A stretch of DNA of 42,336 nucleotides from JAQBDA01 sp964525785. Lineage in GTDB: Bacteria; Chloroflexota; Anaerolineae; Anaerolineales; UBA4823. Numbering within the stretch: position 1 is the stretch's first letter; each line of letters begins with the position of its first letter. Position numbers and translations under genes: made by a program. Positions 7,337-15,936 of the stretch are shown piece by piece. Below the pieces are notes generated by a model. The model ran no database searches, was not told the origin of the DNA, and saw nothing but the letters and a program-made list of their open reading frames with translations. The stretch is taken from NCBI GenBank assembly GCA_964525785.1, contig CAZGIX010000013.1:1-42336 (forward strand), read 5' to 3'.

Positions 7337-9438
7337 TCATAGTAATCCTGCTGCGCACCCCCAGGCTGTGCCTCTGCCGGCAGATCCCTTTTCAGCACCA
7401 ATAATGTAATATCGTCGAACTGGGCTGTGTTGGCGGCGAAATCCTGGACCGCCTCGATAAGGGCTACCTGGATCTCCTGGGCCGAGGCCTCCAACCTGGA
7501 CTGGGCCACTTCGATCAGGCGGCGTTCGTTGAAGAAAGCCCCATCCTGGTTTTGTGCGTCTGGGATGCCGTCCGTATAGAGCAGCAGTACATCGCCCGGC
7601 TCGATCTGGATGGTCGCCTGGGTCCAGGTGGAATCTTCATCCACGCCGATCGGCATGCCGGTAGGTGTCAGGGCATGGATGGTGCCCCCGTCCCGGCGGC
7701 TGAACAGAAAAGGCGTGCTGTGTCCGGCATTGCAGTAGGTCAAAATGCCGGTTTCCGGCTCCAGGATTCCGTAGAATATCGTTACGAACAGGTTGGCGCG
7801 GGCGTCTTGCAGGATGCGCTCATTGGTGGAGAATAAAATAATATCTGGGGATGCCTGGTACTCCATGGCATAGGTACGAACCAGCGTGCGGCTGAGCGCC
7901 ATGTAGAGCGCCGCCCCCACTCCCTTATCCGCCACATCGGCGATGATGATGCCCACCTTGCCATCTGCCAGGGGGATGAAATCGAAGAAATCTCCGGAGG
8001 TCTCACGCGCCGGAAGCAAGGTGACTGCCAGCTCCCATCCATCCAGGGCGGGGAGCTCGTTCGGTAAAAAGCTGGCCTGGATGCGCCCAGCAAATTCCAG
8101 CTCCTGCAGCGCTGACTGGTATGCCATCATCTCAGCATAGACCCGTACCTGATGCAGAGCCGAAGCGACCGAGGCGGATAAGGACTGCGCTGCTGGATAC
8201 AGGGTGTGCAGAGCTTTCAGGTCCCAGGGCTGGGCCAGGCTGCGCAGCTCGATATAGACGCAGCCGATGGGGTCCCCCTCATCGACGCTGAAGATCGGCG
8301 ACAGCACAACCGGGTCATGCCGTTCGCTGGTCTGGCACCACGGCAGGTTATTTCTGGCCAGGAAAGATTGAGCACCGGCTTTGTCCTTCACCCAGGTCCA
8401 GATCGGCTGGAGGTCCACCTCCCATTCCGGCGGATTCTTGAATAAACAGCCCTCCGCAGCGGTCCAGATTGTCACGCGCCCGGACGGGAACATCATCGGC
8501 ACATGTTCTTCCAGCAGCTTCGAGAGAGTAGCTGCATCGGGCGGTGAATTGATGATCGCCCGTCCTAAGAGTTCCAGCTTTTCCAATTGGCGGGATTGCT
8601 GGCGGCTGGCCTCAGCGGTCCAGCTGAGCTGACGCGCTAATAGAGCTACCATTAGGAGGCCGAAGATAAAGAATAAATTGATGTATAGGCCTTCCTCAAC
8701 GTAAAGACCGGCTACCAGGATTGCGAATGGGAGCGAAAGCACCGGCAGGCAGACCGCCAGGGTGAAGAACCTGATCAGCGGGTTGACGGATGTGGATCTG
8801 GTCAGCCTGAGATGGGCCCAGGTGGAGTAAGCCATGTATGGCGACCAGATGATGAGGATAAGGAGAAAATGGAAAGCCAGCGCAGCCAACGCCAGCACCA
8901 GCACCTGTACTGAGAGTCCAGGGATGGGAATGGCGCCTCCCAATCGCTGGTAGAAAACCAATGCTGCCAGGTACGCCACCGTCCCAAGGCTCAGCTCAAG
9001 GGAGAGCGAGCGTAGCAGGCTCCAGCCAGCGGCCTTGGAGCGCGCCTTGCGCCAATCCCACAAGAAAGTCATCAGGATGAACAAGACTGTCAGCCACAGC
9101 GCGCTGGCGCCGAAGATGAAAACCACCGACCATTGCAGCATGCTGGCAAGTGAGCCTTCCGCGCTGCCGTACCGGTCAGTCCGGATTTCTACGATAAAGA
9201 AATAGCGCACCCAGGTAAACAAGGCCAACAAGCCGCCAGAGAAGAACAGTGCCGGCCAATTCTCCCGAATCAATTCCCAATCGGTTGCCAGCGCCAGCCA
9301 TACCAGACCGGCTAACGCGATCGGGGCAAAGATCAGAAAAATGATCACGTCGCCCACACTAACCAGGCGGCGCTGCTCGCTCATCTCGTCCAGCTCAGGC
9401 CAGAGCCGCTGTGCGATCGTGAAAAGTATGGCTCTCAC
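7333..9438 (-). CDS. Membrane RsbU/SpoIIE-type Ser phosphatase
   Basis: This is a multi-domain PPM-type phosphatase that in the family dephosphorylates anti-sigma-factor antagonists. The order is about seven to nine N-terminal membrane helices, a short coiled coil (RQQSRQLEKLELLGRA), a GAF-like segment, then a SpoIIE catalytic domain. The last carries the metal-binding motifs SGDFFD, ADVADKG and LLLYTDG. The start is uncertain. GTG 9438 has AGGGTG six bases upstream; ATG 9384 and GTG 9447 are alternatives, and the open frame runs to 9534. A perfect TATAAT lies at 9455-9460 on this strand. No partner STAS or kinase gene lies beside it. Confidence 0.85.
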   Translation of the reverse strand: MRAILFTIAQRLWPELDEMSEQRRLVSVGDVIIFLIFAPIALAGLVWLALATDWELIRENWPALFFSGGLLALFTWVRYFFIVEIRTDRYGSAEGSLASMLQWSVVFIFGASALWLTVLFILMTFLWDWRKARSKAAGWSLLRSLSLELSLGTVAYLAALVFYQRLGGAIPIPGLSVQVLVLALAALAFHFLLILIIWSPYMAYSTWAHLRLTRSTSVNPLIRFFTLAVCLPVLSLPFAILVAGLYVEEGLYINLFFIFGLLMVALLARQLSWTAEASRQQSRQLEKLELLGRAIINSPPDAATLSKLLEEHVPMMFPSGRVTIWTAAEGCLFKNPPEWEVDLQPIWTWVKDKAGAQSFLARNNLPWCQTSERHDPVVLSPIFSVDEGDPIGCVYIELRSLAQPWDLKALHTLYPAAQSLSASVASALHQVRVYAEMMAYQSALQELEFAGRIQASFLPNELPALDGWELAVTLLPARETSGDFFDFIPLADGKVGIIIADVADKGVGAALYMALSRTLVRTYAMEYQASPDIILFSTNERILQDARANLFVTIFYGILEPETGILTYCNAGHSTPFLFSRRDGGTIHALTPTGMPIGVDEDSTWTQATIQIEPGDVLLLYTDGIPDAQNQDGAFFNERRLIEVAQSRLEASAQEIQVALIEAVQDFAANTAQFDDITLLVLKRDLPAEAQPGGAQQDYYE

Positions 9439-9454
9439 GCTGTTCACCCTGTGG

Positions 9455-9460
9455 ATTATA
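9455..9460 (-). promoter_or_regulatory. -10 box for the RsbU-type phosphatase
   Basis: TATAAT on the minus strand (read as ATTATA on the plus strand) ends eight bases before GTG 9447 and 17 before GTG 9438. It argues against starts further upstream in the open frame. The -35 region is weak. Confidence 0.45.
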
Positions 9461-9514
9461 CCCGAACGAACCCCAGGCTTGCGCAAAAGGTCGAGATCGA
9501 GTATACAAGGGCGT

Positions 9515-11071
9515 ATGGCTGCTCGAATGCGCATCCACCTGCTCCCCCCGGTCGGTTGGATGGCGATCCTGGTCTGGGGATTGATCTTTGCTATCTCCTA
9601 CTGCCAGGCACCTTTGTATACCTCCAACCAGAACCAGTATTTTCTGCATGGGCTGGCGCAGGCTGGTTATGGAGACCTGGCGCAGGATTGGCTGGCGAAT
9701 ACCCTTGATCCGACTCCGGTCTTCAGCAAGATTGTCGAGCTCACATACGCTGCCCTGGGGGCAGACTGGGTATTTTATATCTATTATGCGGCGCTGCAGG
9801 TTATCTATTTGTTCAGCTTGTGGGGGATTGCGTCAGAGTTTTTTGATCTGCGTTCTTCTCCAATACGGTCATTGCTGTTCTTGTCCGGGTTCACCCTCAT
9901 ACACTCTGCTGGCTGGCGTTATGCCCTGGCGCTGGCGGTGGGATCGAACTGGAGTTACATACTGGAAGACGGAGTTGCTGACCAGCGATTATTGGGGGTG
10001 GTCCTGCAGCCCAGCGCGTTCGGCGTATTCCTGCTGCTCTCGATCTGCTTCTTCGTCAGGGGTAATCCGCTCCTGGCAGTTCTATCGGCGACTGCAGCCG
10101 CAATCGTCCATCCCACCTACATGCTCGCCGCGGCGACTTTGACAGGCACATATGTCCTGGATACAGGTATCTGGAAACGCCAGCCGCGACAAGCTCTGCT
10201 GTACGGTGGAAGTGCGCTGGTTGTCGCTGCGCCGGTGGTGATCCCGGCATTTACGATCTTCGCTGGGGCGCCAGGTGACATCACCGAGCAGGCGCGTCGC
10301 GTGCTGGTAGAGTACCGCATCCCGCACCACGCTCTTCTCGGTGAGTGGTTTGACGCCACCGCGGTGGTTAAGATGGCGCTGGTGGTGGTTGCTATCTGGC
10401 TGGTATGGCGGGTGCACGGGCGCCGTTCGTCCCTGCTCAGGGTTCTGGGAATTTCTGCGGGGGTAATGGCGGCCCTGACGATGGTGCAGGTACTCTCGAG
10501 ATCGTACAGTCTGGCGCTGCTTTTCCCATGGCGTCTATCGACTTACCTGGTGCCGCTTTCCACTGCGATTATTTTGGCAGCTTTTGTGGAATGGCTGTGC
10601 AGATTGCCGTGGATGGAAATCCCGAATGCACGCAAGGGGCTGGCGGCCGTGTGCCTGCTCGCCGTTGGCCTGTCTGTGCTGGCGGGTGGGGTGCGGTTCA
10701 TCCTGGACATGCAGCGAAAAGCCAGCGGACCGGAGCGGGCAGTGGAGAACATGGTTGCAGTTCAGCGCAAGCCGGGCGATATCTACCTGACACCCGTGAA
10801 GATGCAGGACTTCCGCCTGGCAGCCGGTGCTGCGGCCTACATCGACTTCAAGTCGATCCCCTATCGGGGTGAGGAAGTCCTGGAATGGTTCCAGCGTGAG
10901 CAGCTTGCGGATCGTTTCTACAAGAGTGGTGACTGCAATGTACTGGACGAAATCCTGTTGGATGCACCGGTAACCCATGTGATCACCGAACCCTCTGAGG
11001 ACGAGATCGATTGCCCACAGTTGGACATGCTCTATACAGATGCCAGCTACGCCTTGTGGCGCGTCAGGTAG
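9515..11071 (+). CDS. Polytopic membrane protein, unknown function
   Basis: This 518-residue protein has ten or more predicted membrane segments from about residue 12 to residue 390, followed by a soluble C-terminal region of about 120 residues. The periplasmic-side segment after helix 1 (QYFLHGLAQAGYGDLAQDW) and the overall shape recall polytopic proteins of the glycosyltransferase-like GT-C fold, and annotations such as DUF6798 would fit. No catalytic motif can be proven. ATG 9515 is preferred: the open frame begins at 9341, but the first 58 residues are low-complexity and overlap the divergent phosphatase. The gene stands alone, with TerC 172 bases downstream. Confidence 0.7.
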   Translation: MAARMRIHLLPPVGWMAILVWGLIFAISYCQAPLYTSNQNQYFLHGLAQAGYGDLAQDWLANTLDPTPVFSKIVELTYAALGADWVFYIYYAALQVIYLFSLWGIASEFFDLRSSPIRSLLFLSGFTLIHSAGWRYALALAVGSNWSYILEDGVADQRLLGVVLQPSAFGVFLLLSICFFVRGNPLLAVLSATAAAIVHPTYMLAAATLTGTYVLDTGIWKRQPRQALLYGGSALVVAAPVVIPAFTIFAGAPGDITEQARRVLVEYRIPHHALLGEWFDATAVVKMALVVVAIWLVWRVHGRRSSLLRVLGISAGVMAALTMVQVLSRSYSLALLFPWRLSTYLVPLSTAIILAAFVEWLCRLPWMEIPNARKGLAAVCLLAVGLSVLAGGVRFILDMQRKASGPERAVENMVAVQRKPGDIYLTPVKMQDFRLAAGAAAYIDFKSIPYRGEEVLEWFQREQLADRFYKSGDCNVLDEILLDAPVTHVITEPSEDEIDCPQLDMLYTDASYALWRVR

Positions 11072-11243
11072 AGATGGTGAGCGATAGCTCCAGCATCGAT
11101 CGACACTATACCGGATGATACGAAAAGTGAAATAAAAAACGTTAATCGTTTGTATTAAAATACATGACAGCTTTAAGTCAGGCACTGGAAAATCGACATC
11201 GACCTTCTAGCCTGGGAGAAGATACCTGATTGGAGAATATATC

Positions 11244-12023
11244 ATGCTGGAATCAATTGCCGATCCTCAAACCTGGCTGGCTCTGGTCACATTAACGGTC
11301 CTTGAGATTGTCCTGGGGATTGATAACATTGTTTTTATATCCATCTTAGCCAGTCGTTTGCCCGAACCGCAAGCTCATCGAGCCCGCCAATTAGGTCTGG
11401 CAGCGGCAATGGTCACCCGGATTTTGCTGCTCCTGACGATAAGCCGGGTGGTGAGGCTTACACAACCTCTGTTCACGATCCTGCGAATGGATATTTCTGG
11501 TCGTGATCTGATCATGCTGGCGGGTGGTCTGTTCCTGATTTATAAAAGCACCCATGAAATTCATAACCGCCTGGAGGGGGAAGAAGAACACCGCAAGGTT
11601 AAGGCGGCGCCTTCCTTTAACAGTGTGATCATCCAGATAGCAACTCTGGATATCGTGTTCTCTCTGGACTCAGTGATTACGGCGGTAGGGATGGCTAACC
11701 AGTTGTGGGTGATGGTTGCGGCGGTGATGATCGCGGTAGGAATTATGATGTGGGCTTCCGACGGAATCAGCGCTTTTGTCAACAATCACCCCACCGTAAA
11801 AATGCTGGCGCTCAGCTTCTTGTTGTTAATCGGATTCTCGCTGGTGGTCGAAGCTTTCGATATTCATATCCCGAAAGGTTATATTTACTTTGCAATGGGC
11901 TTCTCGATCTTTGTGGAAATGCTGAACCTGAGAGTGCGCACCAAGGGAGAGCCGGTCCAGCTCCGCAAGCCGTTTAAAATTCCCGATACGACTAAGAAAG
12001 AGATAACTCAGGAAACAAGTTAA
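11244..12023 (+). CDS. TerC-family integral membrane protein
   Basis: This 259-residue protein has about seven membrane helices. The TerC hallmark motifs are EIVLGIDNIVFI near residues 19-30 and DIVFSLDSVITA near 136-147, with paired acidic residues inside the membrane. TerC-family proteins are linked to metal-ion homeostasis, with several members exporting Mn(II), and to tellurite resistance. GGAGA at 11232-11236 precedes the ATG. The 172-base upstream region was inspected for a yybP-ykoY manganese riboswitch and its conserved core was not found. A palindromic element follows the stop and may terminate transcription. Confidence 0.9.
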   Translation: MLESIADPQTWLALVTLTVLEIVLGIDNIVFISILASRLPEPQAHRARQLGLAAAMVTRILLLLTISRVVRLTQPLFTILRMDISGRDLIMLAGGLFLIYKSTHEIHNRLEGEEEHRKVKAAPSFNSVIIQIATLDIVFSLDSVITAVGMANQLWVMVAAVMIAVGIMMWASDGISAFVNNHPTVKMLALSFLLLIGFSLVVEAFDIHIPKGYIYFAMGFSIFVEMLNLRVRTKGEPVQLRKPFKIPDTTKKEITQETS

Positions 12024-12029
12024 GAATCT

Positions 12030-12105
12030 ATCCAAATAATGGAAGTTTTGGGGTGTGTGTGACGGCGAAGCTGCCACACACCCCAAATATTCATTGTTTT
12101 TTGAT
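12030..12105. repeat. Palindromic intergenic element, copy A
   Basis: This 76-bp element has a perfect 13-bp stem, TTTGGGGTGTGTG (12047-12059) with CACACACCCCAAA (12075-12087), around a GC-rich loop. Weaker outer arms end in a T-run (TTTTTT). It matches copy B at 18456-18530 over its whole length. Placed just after the TerC stop, it could act as a terminator. Confidence 0.85.
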
Positions 12106-12137
12106 CAACTGCCCGAAAGCAAGCGCGTACTCATCCA

Positions 12138-13727
12138 ATGCAAACTAACGATCCGATCTCAAGCGATCCTCAACCGGCGGTAAGGCAACCGAAGAGATCC
12201 AGGATTCGATCCAGGTATCACCGGCCGCGGCTATCGACATTGCTGCTCTTGGCTCTGTTTGCACTTGCCGCGCTGGCGGTGCTGAGCCTGCCGTTGCTGG
12301 TGCTGCTGGGGGGCTACAGCTATTATCAGATCCTGGGCAGGCTCGCCCCGGGTGTGCGTGTGGGGGATACCCGCCTGGATTGGATGACTGTTGAGGATGC
12401 CGCCATCGCACTGCACAGAGATTGGAACCTGGGTCGCGAGCTGCAGGTGACGGATGGGCTGCAGAGCTGGAACGTACCAGCTTCTGAGATGGGACTGAGC
12501 CTGGATTCTATCCAGACCGCGCGGCGCGCCTTCGACGTTGGACGGCGCCAGCCGATGCTGGCTGAGCTGCGCCAGGTGATGAACAGCTGGCTGCGGGGCT
12601 GGCAGGTCGTCCCGGTGGGGGCGTTTGATCCGCTGAAGGCGCGCCAGACGCTGGAAGCGTTGAATCTTCAGGCCACACGGCCTGCCCGCAACGCGTCGCT
12701 GTACTGGGATGGAGAGCAGTTGTCAGTCATACCAGGCGAGCTGGGCTACACGATTAATATCGAGGCCAGCTTGAGCAGCATCGCCGGTGCGCCTGACCTG
12801 ACGCTGGCAAGCGGCTACCTGCGCCTACCTCTGATGCCGCAAATCCCGCAGGTCAACGATGTCGGGGACGCTCTGGCAGAAGCTCAACACATCCTGGATT
12901 CTACGCTGACTTTGAACGCCTATGACCCAATTTCAAATGAACAATTCCAATGGGAAGTGCCGCGCCAATTGATCGGTTCGTGGTTGGTGATCGAGCCGGG
13001 CGCTGGCGGACCGGTGGTCAGCCTGGATCCAGACCGGATGGCATCCTACCTGGCGGACCTGAGCGCCGATCTTGGGGAAGGCCGCTTCCTGGATGGAGGT
13101 AAATATGCTGCCTCCCTGGCTGAGGCAGTGGGATTGGGGCAGCCATTCTGGATGATGGTCAGCCATACGGCGACAACCTATCCTGTCCAGGCAGGCGATA
13201 CGCTGACCTCTGTCGGGTGGAAGGTGGGCATGCCTTACTGGAAGATCCTGGGTGCCAATCCGGGCATCAACCCCGATGCCCTGTATGCCGGGCAGTCGCT
13301 TGTGATCCCCTCGAAGGACGAGCTGCTGCCTTTGCCGGTGGTAATCAACAAGCGCATCGTGATCAGCATCAGCCGGCAGCGTTTGTGGATCTTCCAGGAT
13401 GGTAAAGAGCTGTCAGTGCACGTCATCAGCACCGGCATCGACCGCTCGCCGACCCAACCGGGCGTATTCCAGGTGCAGACCCACGAGCCGGAGGCATTTG
13501 CCTCTGTCTGGGACCTATATATGCCTAATTTCCTCGGGATTTATGAGGCCTGGCCCGGCTTCATGAACGGCATCCATGGCCTGCCGCGCCTCTCAAATGG
13601 GCGCAGGTTGTGGGCAGGCATCCTGGGAAAACCAGCCTCGTATGGATGCATCATTATGAAGCTGGACGCTGCGGAGTGGCTCTACAGCTGGGCAGAGAAT
13701 GGAGTGGTGGTCGAGATCCAGTCCTAA
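12138..13727 (+). CDS. L,D-transpeptidase with LysM and PG-binding domains
   Basis: This membrane-anchored cell-wall cross-linking enzyme has 529 residues. A cytoplasmic Arg-rich N-terminus is followed by one membrane helix near 33-58. Two VanW-type peptidoglycan-binding-4-like segments span about 75-330. A LysM domain follows near 350-396 (YPVQAGDTLTSVGWKVG start, AGQSLVIPS end). The YkuD catalytic domain covers about 400-529, with its histidine in GIHGLPRL and the nucleophile in SYGCIIM. In most YkuD enzymes the motif is S-H/R-G-C-[IV]-R; here a tyrosine and an isoleucine occupy the basic positions. The stop overlaps the stop of the convergent gene at 13724. Confidence 0.92.
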   Translation: MQTNDPISSDPQPAVRQPKRSRIRSRYHRPRLSTLLLLALFALAALAVLSLPLLVLLGGYSYYQILGRLAPGVRVGDTRLDWMTVEDAAIALHRDWNLGRELQVTDGLQSWNVPASEMGLSLDSIQTARRAFDVGRRQPMLAELRQVMNSWLRGWQVVPVGAFDPLKARQTLEALNLQATRPARNASLYWDGEQLSVIPGELGYTINIEASLSSIAGAPDLTLASGYLRLPLMPQIPQVNDVGDALAEAQHILDSTLTLNAYDPISNEQFQWEVPRQLIGSWLVIEPGAGGPVVSLDPDRMASYLADLSADLGEGRFLDGGKYAASLAEAVGLGQPFWMMVSHTATTYPVQAGDTLTSVGWKVGMPYWKILGANPGINPDALYAGQSLVIPSKDELLPLPVVINKRIVISISRQRLWIFQDGKELSVHVISTGIDRSPTQPGVFQVQTHEPEAFASVWDLYMPNFLGIYEAWPGFMNGIHGLPRLSNGRRLWAGILGKPASYGCIIMKLDAAEWLYSWAENGVVVEIQS

Positions 13728-14455
13728 GCAGCTGCGGGCGCAGCCTGCCGGTCTTTGATGGCGAACGGCAGGTACAAGACCAGGCACAGGATGGCGGCGA
13801 TGACCTCCAGGCTGAGGATGTACCAGGGCCATGGTCCAAGCATATCCATCAGGCTGGCAGTTTCGGGCTTATGGGCGATGAACAGGTAGTTGCTGCCGGT
13901 CAATTGGTTGAACACGAAAATCACCAGCATATACACATTTCCCCACGCGGCAACCCGCAGTATAGAGCGCCAGTAGGGACGGAAGCCTTCCACCAGCGTC
14001 ATGTAGATTGCGGCTGTCACGATCGCCCCATGCGAGATGATCGCCTGGAAGAAACGGAAATGCGGGAATCCATAAATACCGGCATCGGGGGTCAGCAGCG
14101 CCTGGGTAGCTCCACCGATTCCTAGAAAGTAGACGAACTCGTAGATGGTGAAGTTTTTGGTCGCCAGCATATACGCGCTGACCCAGACCAGCAGGCTGCA
14201 CAGATGAAAGGGTAGCATGGTTTGGAATGTCCACTGCCCGGTGAAGTAGTTCCATGCATGCCAGGCCAGCTCGTTCAAAACCAGGATGGCAGCCAATGTG
14301 TAGCGAAATAGCCGGCGTGCCCGGAGGCTGGACCTGTTTCGGGTATAAGCAATGTATAGATTGATGGCGAAAACGAGGGCCAAACCGATCAGGTGTGCCG
14401 CGCCAAACAGCTGAAAAGGAGCGCCGGTGTATTCTTTTGCGAAATAAATTTCCAT
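13724..14455 (-). CDS. YwaF/TIGR02206-like membrane protein
   Basis: This 243-residue protein has about six or seven membrane helices. The start region with a conserved FQLFGAAHL, then the LNELAWHAWNY and LPFHLCSL helix motifs and a YGFPHFRFFQAIISHG segment, are typical of the YwaF/TIGR02206 family, which has no established biochemical role. It lies eight bases after the propeller lipoprotein stop on the same strand, so the two are probably co-transcribed. Its stop codon TAG overlaps the TAA of the L,D-transpeptidase in a tail-to-tail arrangement. The C-terminus is alanine-rich. Confidence 0.82.
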   Translation of the reverse strand: MEIYFAKEYTGAPFQLFGAAHLIGLALVFAINLYIAYTRNRSSLRARRLFRYTLAAILVLNELAWHAWNYFTGQWTFQTMLPFHLCSLLVWVSAYMLATKNFTIYEFVYFLGIGGATQALLTPDAGIYGFPHFRFFQAIISHGAIVTAAIYMTLVEGFRPYWRSILRVAAWGNVYMLVIFVFNQLTGSNYLFIAHKPETASLMDMLGPWPWYILSLEVIAAILCLVLYLPFAIKDRQAAPAAA

Positions 14456-14463
14456 GTATGCCT

Positions 14464-15816
14464 TTAAGGCTCAAGCTTCCATAATGTAGGAGTGCCGGTC
14501 GATTGGGCTACCAGCCAGAGGTTGCCCGAGGCATCGGTGGCCGCAGCCTGGACAAACAGGCCAGCCACCGGCTCGAGACCATTTCCGACCACCTGGTAGA
14601 CGCTGCCGGCTGAGAATAGCCAGGGTTTACCACCTGCGTCGAACAAGACCTGCTGGCCTCCTTCCAGGCTGGTCTCCCCCACCTGCTGCCAGGCGTCTCC
14701 ATCCAAATGGAAGATGTCCTCGCCCACGTAGCAGCTCGCGCCGCCGCACTGGGCCAATGTGACCCATAGGTCGCCATCCGGTCCTGAAGTAAGGCCGGTT
14801 ATAAAACCATAGCGCTGCTCGGCAGGCGCGGCGGGCAGGGGGATCTGCTCCCAGCTCGCGCTGGAAGGAGTGAAGCGGTACAGGCCGCTGTCCACTCCGG
14901 CCCAGACATTTCCTGCTCTGTCTTCATAGATGGTGGTGACGCAGCCCGTATTTACTTCGGATCCGGCTTCCAGCCAGGATTGTCCATCGTACTTCCGTAT
15001 ACCGCCGCCTCCGAAAGGGCCCGGTCCGCCCCAATCGCAACGCCCGACCCACAGCTCGCCCGATTGGCTGGCGAGCGCCAGGGTAAAGCTGCCGATCAAG
15101 TCGAGAGATTGGGCTGGGGGCATCTCCATCGTCTCGGAGGTGAACACCTGCCAGCGAGCGCCGTCGAAACGGCGCACGTCATAAGCTGTAGCCAGCCACA
15201 GATTCCCGTCCGGTCCGATCGTTATGCCAGGCTCGACCGGGTTTCCCAAGGCCTCTCCGAGAGGGGACCACCCCTCCGCGCTCCCAAAAGACCTCCAGGC
15301 GTCGTCCTCCCAGACAGCTATCTGCGAGCCATCGCGTGCGGCTGCCCATGCCCGCCCGGCAGGGTCTATTCCCACCAGCGCGCCCACTTCTTCAGTGAAA
15401 TAGCCAGACCACACTCCATCCTGGTAGCGGCTGTAGCCGCTTTCTGAGAGCAGCACGAATGAGCCTTCAGCGCCGGCTTGCAGGGAAATGACCCTGCCCG
15501 CGATCATGGCTTCTTCTTTTGACACCTGTTTAAATGGTCCAACGGTTTCTTCCACGCTCACCATCGGCAGCACGACCGGTGCGGGAGTATCCGCAGGTGT
15601 CGCAGCGGCTGGTTGGCTCGGTTTTGCCTCCGCGACTGCGGCTTGGGTCTGGGTCGCCAGCAGGTTGATCTGCTCGGATAGCTCACTGGTCTGTGTTGGT
15701 GCGGGAGTAGGGGTAATTTGGATCGGTGGCGGGGTCGAAGTACAGCCTGCCAGGCAGAGTGTCAGTACTATCGAAAGGGATAAGCATTTGGATGTGGATG
15801 GATACTGTCTTTTCAT
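14464..15816 (-). CDS. Lipoprotein with reg_prop-type beta-propeller repeats
   Basis: This secreted lipoprotein has 450 residues. The signal peptide carries a lipobox LAGC with the lipidated cysteine at residue 25, followed by a Pro/Thr linker (TPPPIQITPTPAPT). The body has repeats of the two-component-regulator propeller type: DPAGRAWAA, GPDGNLWLA, DRAGNVWAG, GPDGDLWVT and DASGNLWLV. ATG 15816 gives the classic signal peptide. The open frame starts at 15855, and GTG 15837 with GGAGG nearby is an alternative. No catalytic site was seen; it is probably a surface ligand-binding or structural propeller. It is divergent from the selenoprotein gene. Confidence 0.83.
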   Translation of the reverse strand: MKRQYPSTSKCLSLSIVLTLCLAGCTSTPPPIQITPTPAPTQTSELSEQINLLATQTQAAVAEAKPSQPAAATPADTPAPVVLPMVSVEETVGPFKQVSKEEAMIAGRVISLQAGAEGSFVLLSESGYSRYQDGVWSGYFTEEVGALVGIDPAGRAWAAARDGSQIAVWEDDAWRSFGSAEGWSPLGEALGNPVEPGITIGPDGNLWLATAYDVRRFDGARWQVFTSETMEMPPAQSLDLIGSFTLALASQSGELWVGRCDWGGPGPFGGGGIRKYDGQSWLEAGSEVNTGCVTTIYEDRAGNVWAGVDSGLYRFTPSSASWEQIPLPAAPAEQRYGFITGLTSGPDGDLWVTLAQCGGASCYVGEDIFHLDGDAWQQVGETSLEGGQQVLFDAGGKPWLFSAGSVYQVVGNGLEPVAGLFVQAAATDASGNLWLVAQSTGTPTLWKLEP

Positions 15817-15936
15817 CAGATTACGATTCGCCTCCACCAAATGGGAGTATAACACGGACGTGAGAACCGTTTAGAGATTAGATGCCATCCGACTGAATGT
15901 GTTGTAAAATTCTACTATACAGCATGAGGAGATACC

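Noticed and set aside
11072..11243. yybP-ykoY (Mn) riboswitch before the TerC gene
   Set aside because: The conserved core was not found. Only a short CTTCT/AGAAG hairpin at 11204-11221 and a GTATT-AA-AATAC repeat were seen.
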